NCBI RefSeq assembly: GCF_020400725.1
Contig: NZ_JAINVG010000003.1
Coordinates: 124,001 to 188,000, forward strand
From: Streptomyces sp. NK15101
GTDB lineage: Bacteria > Actinomycetota > Actinomycetes > Streptomycetales > Streptomycetaceae
DNA length: 64,000 nucleotides
Direction of reading: 5' to 3'
The stretch's first letter is position 1. The number at the start of each line of letters is the position of its first letter. Positions 10,101 through 17,746 of the stretch are shown piece by piece. A model generated the notes under the pieces. That model saw only the letters and a list, made by a program, of their open reading frames with translations. It was not told the DNA's origin and made no database searches. A program made the position numbers and the translations under genes.

Positions 10101-10519
10101 TGGCCGGTGCCCGTACCGAGCGGGAGGACCGGGGCGAGTCCCGCAGCGAGCAGTTCCGCAGGCTGGCCCCGGCGGATCCCGTCCGTACGACGGATCCGAC
10201 GCCCCTCGAGGCGGACCTGGGGGCGCTGGTCGCGGAGGGCGACCTGCTCGGCTGGCTCCGGGCGAAGGGCTACCGGCTGCCGGACGAGGTCGACGTCCTC
10301 GTCCCGGAGGCGGCGGCCCGCCCGGACCTCGTCTTCCGGCTGGACGGCGCCAGCCTCGCCGTGTTCGTCGACGGCCCCGGACGTACGGCCGACTCGACGC
10401 GCGACATCGAGGCCGGCTACCGCCTGGAGGACGCCGGCTGGGACGTCCTGCGTTTCCCCGCGGACGCGGACTGGGACGCCATCACCACGCTCAACGCCGC
10501 CTACTTCCACCTGCGCTGA
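4187..10519 (+). CDS. Giant Ser/Thr kinase - DEAD/DEAH helicase - DUF1998 fusion protein
   Basis: About 2110 residues from GTG 4187, chosen for a CGGGA site 6 nt before it; the frame extends to 4121. Residues 1-290 form an intact Hanks-type kinase: a glycine loop (GRGNMGEV), VAVK, HRDLKPANV, LDFG and MAPEQ. A DExH helicase follows: Walker A TGTGSGKS (about 457), DELH (about 580), GTSATMS (about 615), a C-lobe with MELGVDISS and QRSGRAGRSGQ (about 1366), a CDGCG/CGMCG zinc pair (about 1670), and the DUF1998 region FTEAAEGGAGVL with a Cys cluster (1888-1945). The last 70 residues (PDLVF, then AVFVDG) resemble a PD-(D/E)XK/DUF559-like nuclease fold, but the usual acidic residue before VDG is replaced. 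It heads the operon with the SNF2 helicase and methylase. The kinase fusion is unusual; the helicase part resembles DruE/MrfA-type proteins. Confidence 0.88.
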   Translation: MSLEIIDGRFRVTGSVGRGNMGEVHRAEDLRATPDSPFREVAVKTILRGRTGSSIDASGSGKEVDRFRREVRIMRMLSQGHPNLTLLIDGGVDLTASGEGLPYLAMELLDGHPLADLIDEEPQLPVSWAAAVGAQIASGLAAAHTAGVVHRDLKPANVMLTGDGSVKILDFGMGSIVDDPDQTRLTSDGVSVGTARYMAPEQFRAERVSGLADLYALGCILYELLIGRPPFSARTPYELCEQHQHEQPPRLTLVRPDLPAELVRLVERLLEKDAELRPENAALVHDALVPLALAPDDTATLLAPHWQAMDPVARLRALLPERAAAVPAPVPRKAPRLPETMDVFGIHAELIDEYESFTKSATVIRDPRIEGFVDEDLRAKSQWPDPWLSLNPFFADGGQVTDLVRDGVLHPRCAEIFQAGKKEGARRPDGRPLTFHLHQRQAIEAAQAGDSYVLTTGTGSGKSLSYIVPIVDRVLKEREAAGPQAGGRVRAIVVYPMNALANSQLMELEKYLRHGFGAGREPVTFARYTGQESDEQRRELRKNPPDILLTNYVMLELMLTRPDDRSSLIRMADGLQFLVFDELHTYRGRQGADVAFLIRRVREACRASATLQCIGTSATMSTEGSWEEQRREVARVAARLFGTTVLPQRVIGETLIRATEEAPASVPAERLRVPAAPLSYEALTKDPLARWLESRFGLEREDGTGRLRRCAPGTVEDAAAELAAESGVSEEQVAEAIRTTLEAGARAKHPVTERPLFAFRLHQFLSKGDTVYTTLQDPLSRPLTRTYQLEQPKSGGMPLFPLAFCRECGQEYLTVWRTEENGSFRYEPRRDTSASGGRAGEGYLYVGVPGEDYEWPADPQTAVDDRRLPESWLESDAQGVTVLKKSYRPRVPKRVVVDPFGNESGEGLIAAFVPAPFLFCVHCQVSYEQTRGRDFAKLATLDQEGRSSATSLISASIVKSLRAVPEEGLGKEARKLLSFVDNRQDASLQAGHFNDFAQVTQLRGALYQAALQAGEEGLHHDDLAEAVTAVMGLSPREYTGSASLPPSLERRATKAFRDVVGYRLYRDLERGWRITMPNLEQTGLLRIDYEDLDWIAARPDRWQSAHAVLRDADPALREEVARTLLDHMRRALAIDVQYFRDDFDTLQGASEERLTGPWVLSESDRPTVGTAYPYGSKPGMERSALFLSARGKFGKYLQRNMPELRSLPLDDVQSVIEDLLKVLVEAELVREVDATPERSGPAFRRQAAQKRTGYRVSAAALVWRAGGGERGAVDPLARTYNQGEGPRVNPFFRDLYRTAAAELAGLYAREHTAQVPPEDRLERERDFRTAELPLLYCSPTMELGVDISSLNAVLMRNVPPTPANYAQRSGRAGRSGQPALVATYCATGNSHDQYYFRRSQDMVAGQVAPPRLDLANEDLVRSHLQAIWLAETGMKLGTAIPDIVDVAYDPDGDDRPDPQMQLPLVAHIRDESLDEEARRRAIAAAHTVLAPLAPDLAATTWWYDEWVEDRIERAPQRFDDAFDRWRQLFRAAVIDQYEQNKRVVDHTLSQGEQSRARTRRREAETQTNLLLNRSSDNKSVMSDFNPYRYLASEGFLPGYSFPRLPLAAYIPRSGNRRNADGDYLQRPRFLAIREFGPGALIYHEGARYQVTRVQLPPDASGDLATAEARRCDGCGYHYAVKVGADVCGMCGESLRGKRTGLLHLHTVYTTPRERISSDEEERRRAGFRLETSYAFQDHGARKGRLSSHVTDSEGAPVLDLDYGDSATVRITNLGRVRDKEGEPDGYWLDLGDGRWLNDRAAADAIEGTGMPVVDEDGNEKRRKKRVLPYVEDRRNILVVTLDEPQPEPVALSFLYALERGIEAAFELEDSELTAELLPPDDGPRRRLLFTEAAEGGAGVLRRLQHDKGALSEAARTALEICHFDPDTGEDEGGPSADEECARGCYACLLTYGNQTHHRRLSRHSARPLLLRLAGARTEREDRGESRSEQFRRLAPADPVRTTDPTPLEADLGALVAEGDLLGWLRAKGYRLPDEVDVLVPEAAARPDLVFRLDGASLAVFVDGPGRTADSTRDIEAGYRLEDAGWDVLRFPADADWDAITTLNAAYFHLR

Positions 10520-10560
10520 CCGCCCCGCAGCCTCTCGACCCCAAGGAACTGAGACAACTG

Positions 10561-13512
10561 ATGAGCCTCACGTACACAGCCGGCTCCCTGGTCGCCGCCC
10601 GTGGCCGGGAATGGGTGGTACTGCCGGAGAGCGCCCCCGACATGCTGGTCCTGCGCCCCCTGGGCGGGAGCGAGGACGACATCGCGGCGGTGTTCCCCGC
10701 CTTCGAGGAGGTGCGGCCGGCGGAGTTCGCGGCGCCGAACGCGACGGACCTGGGCGACCAGCGGGCCGCCGGGCTGCTGCGTACGGCGCTGCGCATCGGG
10801 TTCCGTTCGGGCGCGGGCCCGTTCCGCTCGCTGGCGTCGATCGCCGTGGAGCCCCGGGCCTACCAGCTCGTTCCGCTCCTGATGGCGCTGCGGCAGCGCA
10901 CGGTGCGGCTGCTGATCTCGGACGACGTCGGCATCGGCAAGACGGTCGAGGCGGGACTGATCGCCAAGGAGCTGCTCGCGCAGGGCGAGGCGACCCGCCT
11001 CGCGGTGCTGTGCTCCCCGGCGCTCGCCGAGCAGTGGCAGGCCGAGCTGCGGGAGAAGTTCGGCATCGACGCCGAACTGGTCCTGGCCTCCACGGTCTCG
11101 CGCCTGGAGCGGGGCCTGGAACTGGGCCAGTCGCTCTTCGACAAGCACCCGTACACGATCATCTCGACGGACTTCATCAAGTCGACCCGGCACCGCGAGG
11201 ACTTCGTCAAGCACTGCCCCGACCTGGTGATCGTCGACGAGGCGCACTCCTGTGTGGCCGCCGACGACGCCACGAACGGCGGCACCTCCTCCGCGGCGAA
11301 CCAGCTCCGGTACGAGCTGCTGCGCAGGGTGTCGGCCAAGGAGGACCGGCACCTGCTGCTGCTCACGGCGACCCCGCACTCCGGCAAGGAGTCCGCGTTC
11401 CGCAACCTGCTCGGCCTGGTGAGGCCCGAACTCGCCACGCTCGACCTGGAGTCCCCGGCCGGGCGGGCGAAGCTCGCCGAGCACTTCGTGGCCCGCAAGC
11501 GCGCCGACGTCCGTGAGTACCTCACCAAGGAGGACGGTCTCGCCGACGACTCCCTGGCGGAGCGGACCGCCTTCCCGTCCGACCGCTGGACGAAGGACGA
11601 GCCGTACAAGCTGACGCCCGCCTACCGGGCGCTGCTCGACGACGCCATCGCCTATGCCCGGGACCGTGTGGCGGCCGCCGGTGAGCAGGGCAAGCGGGAG
11701 GCCCGGATCGCCTGGTGGTCGGTGATCGCCCTGTTGCGTTCGATGGTGTCCTCGCCGGCGGCCGCCGCGCAGACCCTGAAGACCCGCTCCGAGTCGGCGG
11801 CCGCCCGGACCGCCCTGGAGGCGGACCTCCTGGGCGCACCGGTGGCCTCCGACTCCGCCGAGAACGACCGCCTGGAGGGCATGGACGTCGCGCCCGGCGC
11901 CGCCGAGTCGGAGGAGGCGGGTGCTCGTCTCCTCGAACTGTCCCGGCGCGCGGCCGAGTTGGTCGGCCCCGCCGAGGACGCGAAGCTGAAGGCGCTCATC
12001 CGGCACCTGAAGGGTCTGGTCGCCGACGGGTACCACCCGATCGTCTTCTGCCGTTACATCCCCACCGCCGAGTACCTCGCCACGCAGCTGGAGGGGAAGC
12101 TCGGCAAGAAGACGCGCATCGCCGCCGTGACCGGCACGCTCTCCCCGCAGCAGCGCCTCGAACGGATCGAGCAGCTCGCCACCGGGTCCGCCGAGGACGC
12201 CGGCGACCCGGCCGTCCGCCGGGTCCTGATCGCCACCGACTGCCTCTCCGAGGGCGTCAACCTCCAGCATCACTTCGACGCCGTCGTCCACTACGACCTG
12301 GCCTGGAACCCGACCCGTCACGACCAGCGGGAGGGCCGCGTCGACCGGTACGGGCAGAAGCGCGACCAGGTCCGCGTCATCACCATGTACGGCGAGGACA
12401 ACGGCATCGACGGCAAGGTCCTGGAGGTGCTGTTCAAGAAGCACCGGCAGATCCTGAAGGACCTGGGCATCTCCGTCTCCGTCCCCGACGAGACCGCCTC
12501 CGGCGTCACGGACGCGGTGGTGGAGTGGCTGCTGCTGCACGGCCGACAGGGCAGCCAGGAGAGCCTGTTCGACCTGGACGGCCACCAGGAGTCGTTCGAC
12601 CGCATCGAGCGCGAGTGGAACTCGGCCGCCGAACGGGAGAAGACCTCCCGTTCCAAGTACGCCCAGCGCGCGATCCACCCGGAGGAGGTGGCCCGGGAGG
12701 TCGCCGCCGTACGGGCCGCGCTCGGCGGCGCCGACGAGGTCCGAGGCTTCGCCCTGGAAGCCCTGCGCGACCTGGACGCGCTGGTCCGCGACCCACGCGA
12801 CGGCTCCGGCGACTTCACCGCCCAGACCGGCGGCACCCCGGCCGGTCTGCGGGACGCGCTGGCCGCCACGCTCGGCGGGCGGATCGTCGAGGAGGACCGG
12901 GAGATCCCCTTCCGTACGACCCCGGCGATCGCCCGGGGCGAGGCCGCCCTGGTCCGTACGGACCCGGCGATCGGCGCCATCGCCGCGTACGTCCTGGACT
13001 CGGCCCTCGACGCGAACACCCCCGGCCCCCGCCCGGCACGCCGCTGCGGTGTCGTGACCACGGACGCGGTGAAGGTCCGCACCACGCTCCTCCTGGTCCG
13101 CTACCGCTTCCACCTGACGCTGCCGTCCCGTACCGGCGAGCGGCAGCTGGTCGCCGAGGACGCGCGGCTCCTCGCGTACGAGGGCGTGCCGGCGCGCGCC
13201 CGCTGGCTGGACGACGACGCGGCGGCCGCACTCCTCGCCGCCCGGGCGACGGCCAGTACGCACGAGCAGGCCGCCCGCAACCACATCTCCAAGGACCTCG
13301 CCGGCCTGCCGGACCTGGCCGCGCACCTCACCGAGTACGGCACCCGTCTGGCCGCCGAGCTCGACGCCTCGCACCGCCGGGTCCGCAAGGCGAACGAGGA
13401 GATCGTCCGCGGTCTGAAGGTCGTCCCGCAGGAGCCCGCCGACGTGCTCGGCGTGTACCTCTACCTGCCCCCCGTCGCATCCGCCCCCACCGTGTCCGGA
13501 GCCGAAGCCTGA
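10561..13512 (+). CDS. drmD-like: SNF2-family DEAD/DEAH helicase, DrmD-like
   Basis: A 983-residue superfamily 2 ATPase of the SNF2 class. Motifs in order: ISDDVGIGKTVEAGLIAKE with Walker A (about 123), LVIVDEAH (about 222), LLTATPHSGKE (about 268), then the C-lobe with ATDCLSEGVNLQ and HDQREGRVDRYGQ (about 585). The C-terminal 350 residues are family-specific. It starts 41 nt after the kinase-helicase gene and its TGA overlaps the ATG of the methylase by one base (13512). A SNF2 ATPase directly followed by a large adenine methylase is the drmD-drmMI arrangement of class 1 DISARM, which is the basis for the name. Its expected action is DNA translocation or remodelling on invading DNA. Confidence 0.85.
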   Translation: MSLTYTAGSLVAARGREWVVLPESAPDMLVLRPLGGSEDDIAAVFPAFEEVRPAEFAAPNATDLGDQRAAGLLRTALRIGFRSGAGPFRSLASIAVEPRAYQLVPLLMALRQRTVRLLISDDVGIGKTVEAGLIAKELLAQGEATRLAVLCSPALAEQWQAELREKFGIDAELVLASTVSRLERGLELGQSLFDKHPYTIISTDFIKSTRHREDFVKHCPDLVIVDEAHSCVAADDATNGGTSSAANQLRYELLRRVSAKEDRHLLLLTATPHSGKESAFRNLLGLVRPELATLDLESPAGRAKLAEHFVARKRADVREYLTKEDGLADDSLAERTAFPSDRWTKDEPYKLTPAYRALLDDAIAYARDRVAAAGEQGKREARIAWWSVIALLRSMVSSPAAAAQTLKTRSESAAARTALEADLLGAPVASDSAENDRLEGMDVAPGAAESEEAGARLLELSRRAAELVGPAEDAKLKALIRHLKGLVADGYHPIVFCRYIPTAEYLATQLEGKLGKKTRIAAVTGTLSPQQRLERIEQLATGSAEDAGDPAVRRVLIATDCLSEGVNLQHHFDAVVHYDLAWNPTRHDQREGRVDRYGQKRDQVRVITMYGEDNGIDGKVLEVLFKKHRQILKDLGISVSVPDETASGVTDAVVEWLLLHGRQGSQESLFDLDGHQESFDRIEREWNSAAEREKTSRSKYAQRAIHPEEVAREVAAVRAALGGADEVRGFALEALRDLDALVRDPRDGSGDFTAQTGGTPAGLRDALAATLGGRIVEEDREIPFRTTPAIARGEAALVRTDPAIGAIAAYVLDSALDANTPGPRPARRCGVVTTDAVKVRTTLLLVRYRFHLTLPSRTGERQLVAEDARLLAYEGVPARARWLDDDAAAALLAARATASTHEQAARNHISKDLAGLPDLAAHLTEYGTRLAAELDASHRRVRKANEEIVRGLKVVPQEPADVLGVYLYLPPVASAPTVSGAEA

Positions 13513-16500
13513 TGTCCGCCGCCACCCGCAACGCCCTGGCCTTCACCGCCGTCACCCCGGTCGGCGGCCTGCTCCCCTCCGACATGCTGCTGCGCATCGC
13601 CGAGGCGCGGAACCTCCCGGGCACCAAGCCCGCCGACTACGGCCTGCCGGCCTCGGTGCCGGTGCGCAACGAGGCCGAGCGCGCGTGGGAGTACCTCAAG
13701 CCGCTCTGGCGCGACCTGCGCGCCGCGCTGCCCTCGGACCCGGCGACCGGCGCGCCCGCCGCCGACCCGACGGGCCGCGCGGGCACGGACTGGCTCGCGC
13801 AGCTCTTCCGCAAGCTGGACTTCGGCGCGCTGACGGAGGTCGGCGCGGCGGGCATCCCCGCGGACTCCGACCCGGAGAAGCGCTTCCCGGTCTCCCACCG
13901 CCACGGCCCGGCCCTCGTCCACCAGGTCCCCTGGAACCAGGAGCTGGACAAGCGCCCGGCAGCCGGCCAGGTCCCGCCCCAGTCGATGGTGCAGGACTGC
14001 CTGAACCGCACCGAGGCCCACCTGTGGGCGATCGTCACCAACGGCCGGCGGCTGCGCCTGCTGCGCGACTCGTCGTCCTTCTCCACGGCTGCGTATGTCG
14101 ACTTCGACCTGGAAGCGCTCTTCGACGGTGAACTGTTCAGCGAGTTCGTGCTCCTCTACAGCCTGCTGCACGCCTCCCGGTTCACGGTCCCGGAGGGGAC
14201 GGCGGCGTCGGGCTGCTGGCTGGAGAAGTGGCGCGCCGAGGCCGTCACCTCCGGCACCCGCGCCCTGGACCAGCTGCGCCTGGGCGTGCAGAACGCCCTG
14301 ACCGTCCTGGGCACCGGTTTCCTCCGCCACCCGGACAACACCGCGCTGCGGGAGAACACCGACCCGAAGGCCCTCCGGGACGCTTTGCTGCGCCTGGTCT
14401 ACCGGCTGCTGTTCGTCTTCGTCGCCGAGGACCGGGGCGCGCTGCTCGACGGCAAGCCGGAGGACCCGCGCCGGGAGGTGTACGAGCGGTACTTCTCTTC
14501 CGCCCGCCTCCGCGAACGCGCCCGCCGCCGCCAGGGCACGGCCCACGGCGACCAGTACGAGGCCCTGCGCATCGTCCTCGAAGCCCTCGGTACGGAGGGC
14601 GGCCGTCCCGAGCTGGCGCTGCCGGGCCTCGGCGGCCTGTTCTCCCGCTCCGAGACCGATGCCCCGCTCGACGGCCTGAAGCTCTCCAACGAGTCGCTGC
14701 TCTCCGCCGTACGCCACCTGGCCCAGGTCCGCGACCCCGGCGCCCGCCGCTGGCGGCCCGTCGACTACCGCCACCTGGACGCCGAGGAACTGGGCTCGGT
14801 CTACGAGTCCCTGCTTGAGCTGGAGCCGAAGCACTCGGCGACGGACCGGTCGTTCGAACTGGTGGAGGTGGCGGGCAACAGCCGTAAGACGACGGGCAGT
14901 TACTACACCCCGTCGTCACTGATCGAGTGCCTCCTCGACACGACGCTGGACCCGGTCATAGACGACGCCGTCAAGCGGGGCGAGCAGCGGGCCACCGCCG
15001 CCGGCCGCCCTGACCCGGCCGACGACATCGTCGACGAGCTGCTGTCCCTGACGGTCTGCGACCCGGCCTGCGGCTCCGGCCACTTCCTCGTCGCCTCCGC
15101 CCGGCGCATCGCCAAGCGGGTCGCCTCGGTGCGTGAGCACAACCCGGAGCCCACGGACGGCGCCATGCGCCACGCGCTGCGCGAGGTCGTCGCACGCTGC
15201 ATCTACGGCGTCGACCTCAACCCGATGGCCGTGGAACTGGCGAAGGTCTCTCTGTGGCTGGAGGCCATGGAGCCGGGCAAGGCGCTCAGCTTCCTCGACG
15301 CGCACGTGAAGCACGGCAACGGCCTGATCGGCGCCACGCCGAAGCTCCTGGCGGGCGGTGTCCCCGATGACGCCTTCAAGCCGATCGAGGGGGACGACAA
15401 GAAGCACGCGTCCGTGCTCGTCAAGCGCAACAAGGCCCAGCGGGGAGGCCAGGACGAGCTCCTCTTCGACACGGAGCCCCTGCCGGGGAACGAGCGGTAC
15501 GCGGTCGAGCTCGCCGCCATCACCGGGGCTCCGGCCGAGTCGCTGGAAGACGTGCACGCCCAGGAGGCCGCGTACCGGGTGTACGTGGAGTCGTCGGCGT
15601 ATGTGCAGGACCTGCATGCTGCGGATGCGTGGTGCGCCGCGTTCGTCTGGCCGAAGCACGCGGGGGCGCCGGAGGCTCCGACGGACCAGGTGTTCCGCGC
15701 GCTGCGGGGACGGGACCAGGCGTCGGTGCCGGACGCGACGCACCAGCAGATCCTGGAGCTGCGGGACCAGTACCGGTTCTTCCACTGGCACCTGGAGTTC
15801 CCGGAGGTGTTCGCCGTCCCGGAGTCGGGGGCGGGCGTGCAGGCGGGGACGGGGTGGGCCGGCGGGTTCGACGCGGTGGTGGGGAATCCGCCGTGGGAGC
15901 GGGTGAAGCTCCAGGAATTGGAGTTCTTTGCCCAGCGCGACCCCCGGATCGCCGAGGCCAAAACCTCGGCCGCCCGCAAGCGGCTCATCGCGGAGTTGCG
16001 CGACGACCGCGACGGCGCCTATCTGTACACCGAGTTCGAGGCGGCCAAGCGGCGCGCAGAGGGAGAGAGCCACTTCCTGCGCACCAGCGCCCGGTTCCCG
16101 TTGACGGGGCGGGGCGACATCAACACGTACGCCGTGTTCACGGAGACGGACCGGACGCTGACGGGGCCGCGGGGGCGGACGGGCGTGATCGTTCCTACAG
16201 GTATCGCAACGGATACAACGACTCAGCTATTCGTTAGAGACATCGTCACGAATGGGCAGCTCACAGCGCTGTACGACTTCGAGAACGAAGACAAAGTATT
16301 CCCCGAGGTCCACAACCAGATGCGGTTCTGTCTGTTTATGCTGCGCGGCTCAGGCAGCCTTCATGAACCGATCCGGATGGTATTCAAGGTACGGCAACCC
16401 GAGCAGATCGCCGATCGGAGCTATCTGCTGGCAGCCGAGGACATCTTGACCATGAACCCGAACACCGGCACCTGCCCCGTGTTCAGCCACAAGCGGGATG

Positions 16501-17600
16501 CAGACATCACGCTGGGGATCTACCGCCGGATGCCGGTCTTGATTAACGAGGCCGGTGAGGCGGACCAGAATCCTTGGGATATCGGGTTCATGACGATGTT
16601 CCACATGTCGAACGAATCCGACCTATTCCGCCCCTTCGCCCAGGACAACGAGAGCTTCGACGATCTCCTCAAGACCGGCTGGGCCCTCGAAGGCAACGCG
16701 CTCGTGCGTGGCGAGGAGCGTTTGCTCCCGCTGTACGAGGCAAAAATGCTGCACCACTACGACCACCGCTTCTCCACGTACGAGAACGCCACGGAGAAAC
16801 AGCTCAACAAGGGCACCCTCCCGCGTTTCACCATGGAGCAGCATCAGGATGCCTCCGCCGTGCCGCTACCGCGCTATTGGGTGCCAGAGCAGGATGTTCC
16901 GACCGGGGAAGTCGACAAGAACGGCAAACCGATCATGGAGCCGGGTGTCCGCAGCCGTCTGGCCGCCCGAGGGTGGGACCGGAACTGGCTGATGGGGTGG
17001 CGAGACATCACTAACAAGAGCAACGAGCGCACGTTGATCACCGCTCTTGCACCTGCCCACGGCTTCGGAAACTCGTTCTTCTTGGCCCTTCCCACCCGCC
17101 CCGAACAGGCTCCTCTCCTCGCAGCCGTCTGGTCGTCCATGGTCTGCGACTACGCTGTCCGCCAGAAGATCGGCGGCACGCACCTCACCTATGGCTACAT
17201 GCAGCAGGTACCAGTTCCCACCCCCGACCAGCTCGCGCCTCATACAGAGTTCATCGCCCCCCGTGTACTCGAACTCACCTACACCGCAACCGACATGACC
17301 CCCTTCGCCCGCGACCTCAACGACACCGGCGCCCCCTTCATCTGGGACACCGACCGTCGTGCCGTCATCCGGGCCGAGCTGGACGCCCTGTTCTTCCACC
17401 TCTACGGGATCAACCGCGACGACACCGCCTACATCCTGGACACCTTCAACGTCACCCGGGACAACGACATCAAGGCGCACGGCGAGTACCGCACCAAGAA
17501 CCTCATCCTCGCCGAGTACGACCGAATGGCTACCGAGGGCCTGACCGACTACCGGTCCACCCTCACCCCGCCCCCCGGCCAGGGGCCCCGCCACAACTGA
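13512..17600 (+). CDS. drmMI-like: Large Eco57I-type N6-adenine DNA methylase, DrmMI-like
   Basis: A 1362-residue class I adenine methyltransferase. SAM motif I DPACGSGHF lies near residue 515 and catalytic motif IV VVGNPPWERV near 790, both intact. GSYYTP (about 460) and YGVDLNPMAVELAKVSLWL are typical of the Eco57I/PglX/DrmMI group. An N-terminal domain of about 450 residues and a C-terminal recognition region flank the catalytic core. It probably methylates host DNA to mark self. It is translationally coupled to the SNF2 helicase and is the last gene before a strong hairpin. From about 16190 to 17250 the DNA is visibly less GC-rich with more A/T-ending codons than the rest of the gene, which fits an exchanged target-recognition domain. 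Confidence 0.88.
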   Translation: MSAATRNALAFTAVTPVGGLLPSDMLLRIAEARNLPGTKPADYGLPASVPVRNEAERAWEYLKPLWRDLRAALPSDPATGAPAADPTGRAGTDWLAQLFRKLDFGALTEVGAAGIPADSDPEKRFPVSHRHGPALVHQVPWNQELDKRPAAGQVPPQSMVQDCLNRTEAHLWAIVTNGRRLRLLRDSSSFSTAAYVDFDLEALFDGELFSEFVLLYSLLHASRFTVPEGTAASGCWLEKWRAEAVTSGTRALDQLRLGVQNALTVLGTGFLRHPDNTALRENTDPKALRDALLRLVYRLLFVFVAEDRGALLDGKPEDPRREVYERYFSSARLRERARRRQGTAHGDQYEALRIVLEALGTEGGRPELALPGLGGLFSRSETDAPLDGLKLSNESLLSAVRHLAQVRDPGARRWRPVDYRHLDAEELGSVYESLLELEPKHSATDRSFELVEVAGNSRKTTGSYYTPSSLIECLLDTTLDPVIDDAVKRGEQRATAAGRPDPADDIVDELLSLTVCDPACGSGHFLVASARRIAKRVASVREHNPEPTDGAMRHALREVVARCIYGVDLNPMAVELAKVSLWLEAMEPGKALSFLDAHVKHGNGLIGATPKLLAGGVPDDAFKPIEGDDKKHASVLVKRNKAQRGGQDELLFDTEPLPGNERYAVELAAITGAPAESLEDVHAQEAAYRVYVESSAYVQDLHAADAWCAAFVWPKHAGAPEAPTDQVFRALRGRDQASVPDATHQQILELRDQYRFFHWHLEFPEVFAVPESGAGVQAGTGWAGGFDAVVGNPPWERVKLQELEFFAQRDPRIAEAKTSAARKRLIAELRDDRDGAYLYTEFEAAKRRAEGESHFLRTSARFPLTGRGDINTYAVFTETDRTLTGPRGRTGVIVPTGIATDTTTQLFVRDIVTNGQLTALYDFENEDKVFPEVHNQMRFCLFMLRGSGSLHEPIRMVFKVRQPEQIADRSYLLAAEDILTMNPNTGTCPVFSHKRDADITLGIYRRMPVLINEAGEADQNPWDIGFMTMFHMSNESDLFRPFAQDNESFDDLLKTGWALEGNALVRGEERLLPLYEAKMLHHYDHRFSTYENATEKQLNKGTLPRFTMEQHQDASAVPLPRYWVPEQDVPTGEVDKNGKPIMEPGVRSRLAARGWDRNWLMGWRDITNKSNERTLITALAPAHGFGNSFFLALPTRPEQAPLLAAVWSSMVCDYAVRQKIGGTHLTYGYMQQVPVPTPDQLAPHTEFIAPRVLELTYTATDMTPFARDLNDTGAPFIWDTDRRAVIRAELDALFFHLYGINRDDTAYILDTFNVTRDNDIKAHGEYRTKNLILAEYDRMATEGLTDYRSTLTPPPGQGPRHN

Positions 17601-17605
17601 TCCGC

Positions 17606-17639
17606 CTCCGGGGTGGCCGTATCTGCGGCCACCCCGGAG
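17606..17639 (+). terminator. Hairpin terminator after the methylase operon
   Basis: A perfect 14-bp stem, CTCCGGGGTGGCCG with its complement, around the 6-nt loop TATCTG, starts 5 nt after the methylase stop. There is no long T tract, as is common in actinomycetes. Confidence 0.8.
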
Positions 17640-17690
17640 AGCGCCGCTCACTCGGCCACGGGCATCGGCCCCGCACCACGGCTGCACTCC

Positions 17691-17706
17691 CCTGCCGGCC
17701 GGCAGG
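17691..17706. promoter_or_regulatory. Perfect 16-bp palindrome upstream of EcsC gene
   Basis: CCTGCCGGCCGGCAGG is self-complementary over 16 bp and ends 40 nt before the EcsC-family start. It could be an operator for this separate transcript, but GC-rich palindromes occur by chance in such DNA, so this is tentative. Confidence 0.3.
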
Positions 17707-17746
17707 TCCGTGGACCTTGTCATCACCGTCGAAACGGAGAACCTCA

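Noticed and set aside
4187..17600. BREX/Pgl system (kinase plus large methylase)
   Set aside because: No PglZ phosphatase, no BrxC/PglY-type ATPase, and the kinase is fused to a DUF1998 helicase rather than being PglW-like.
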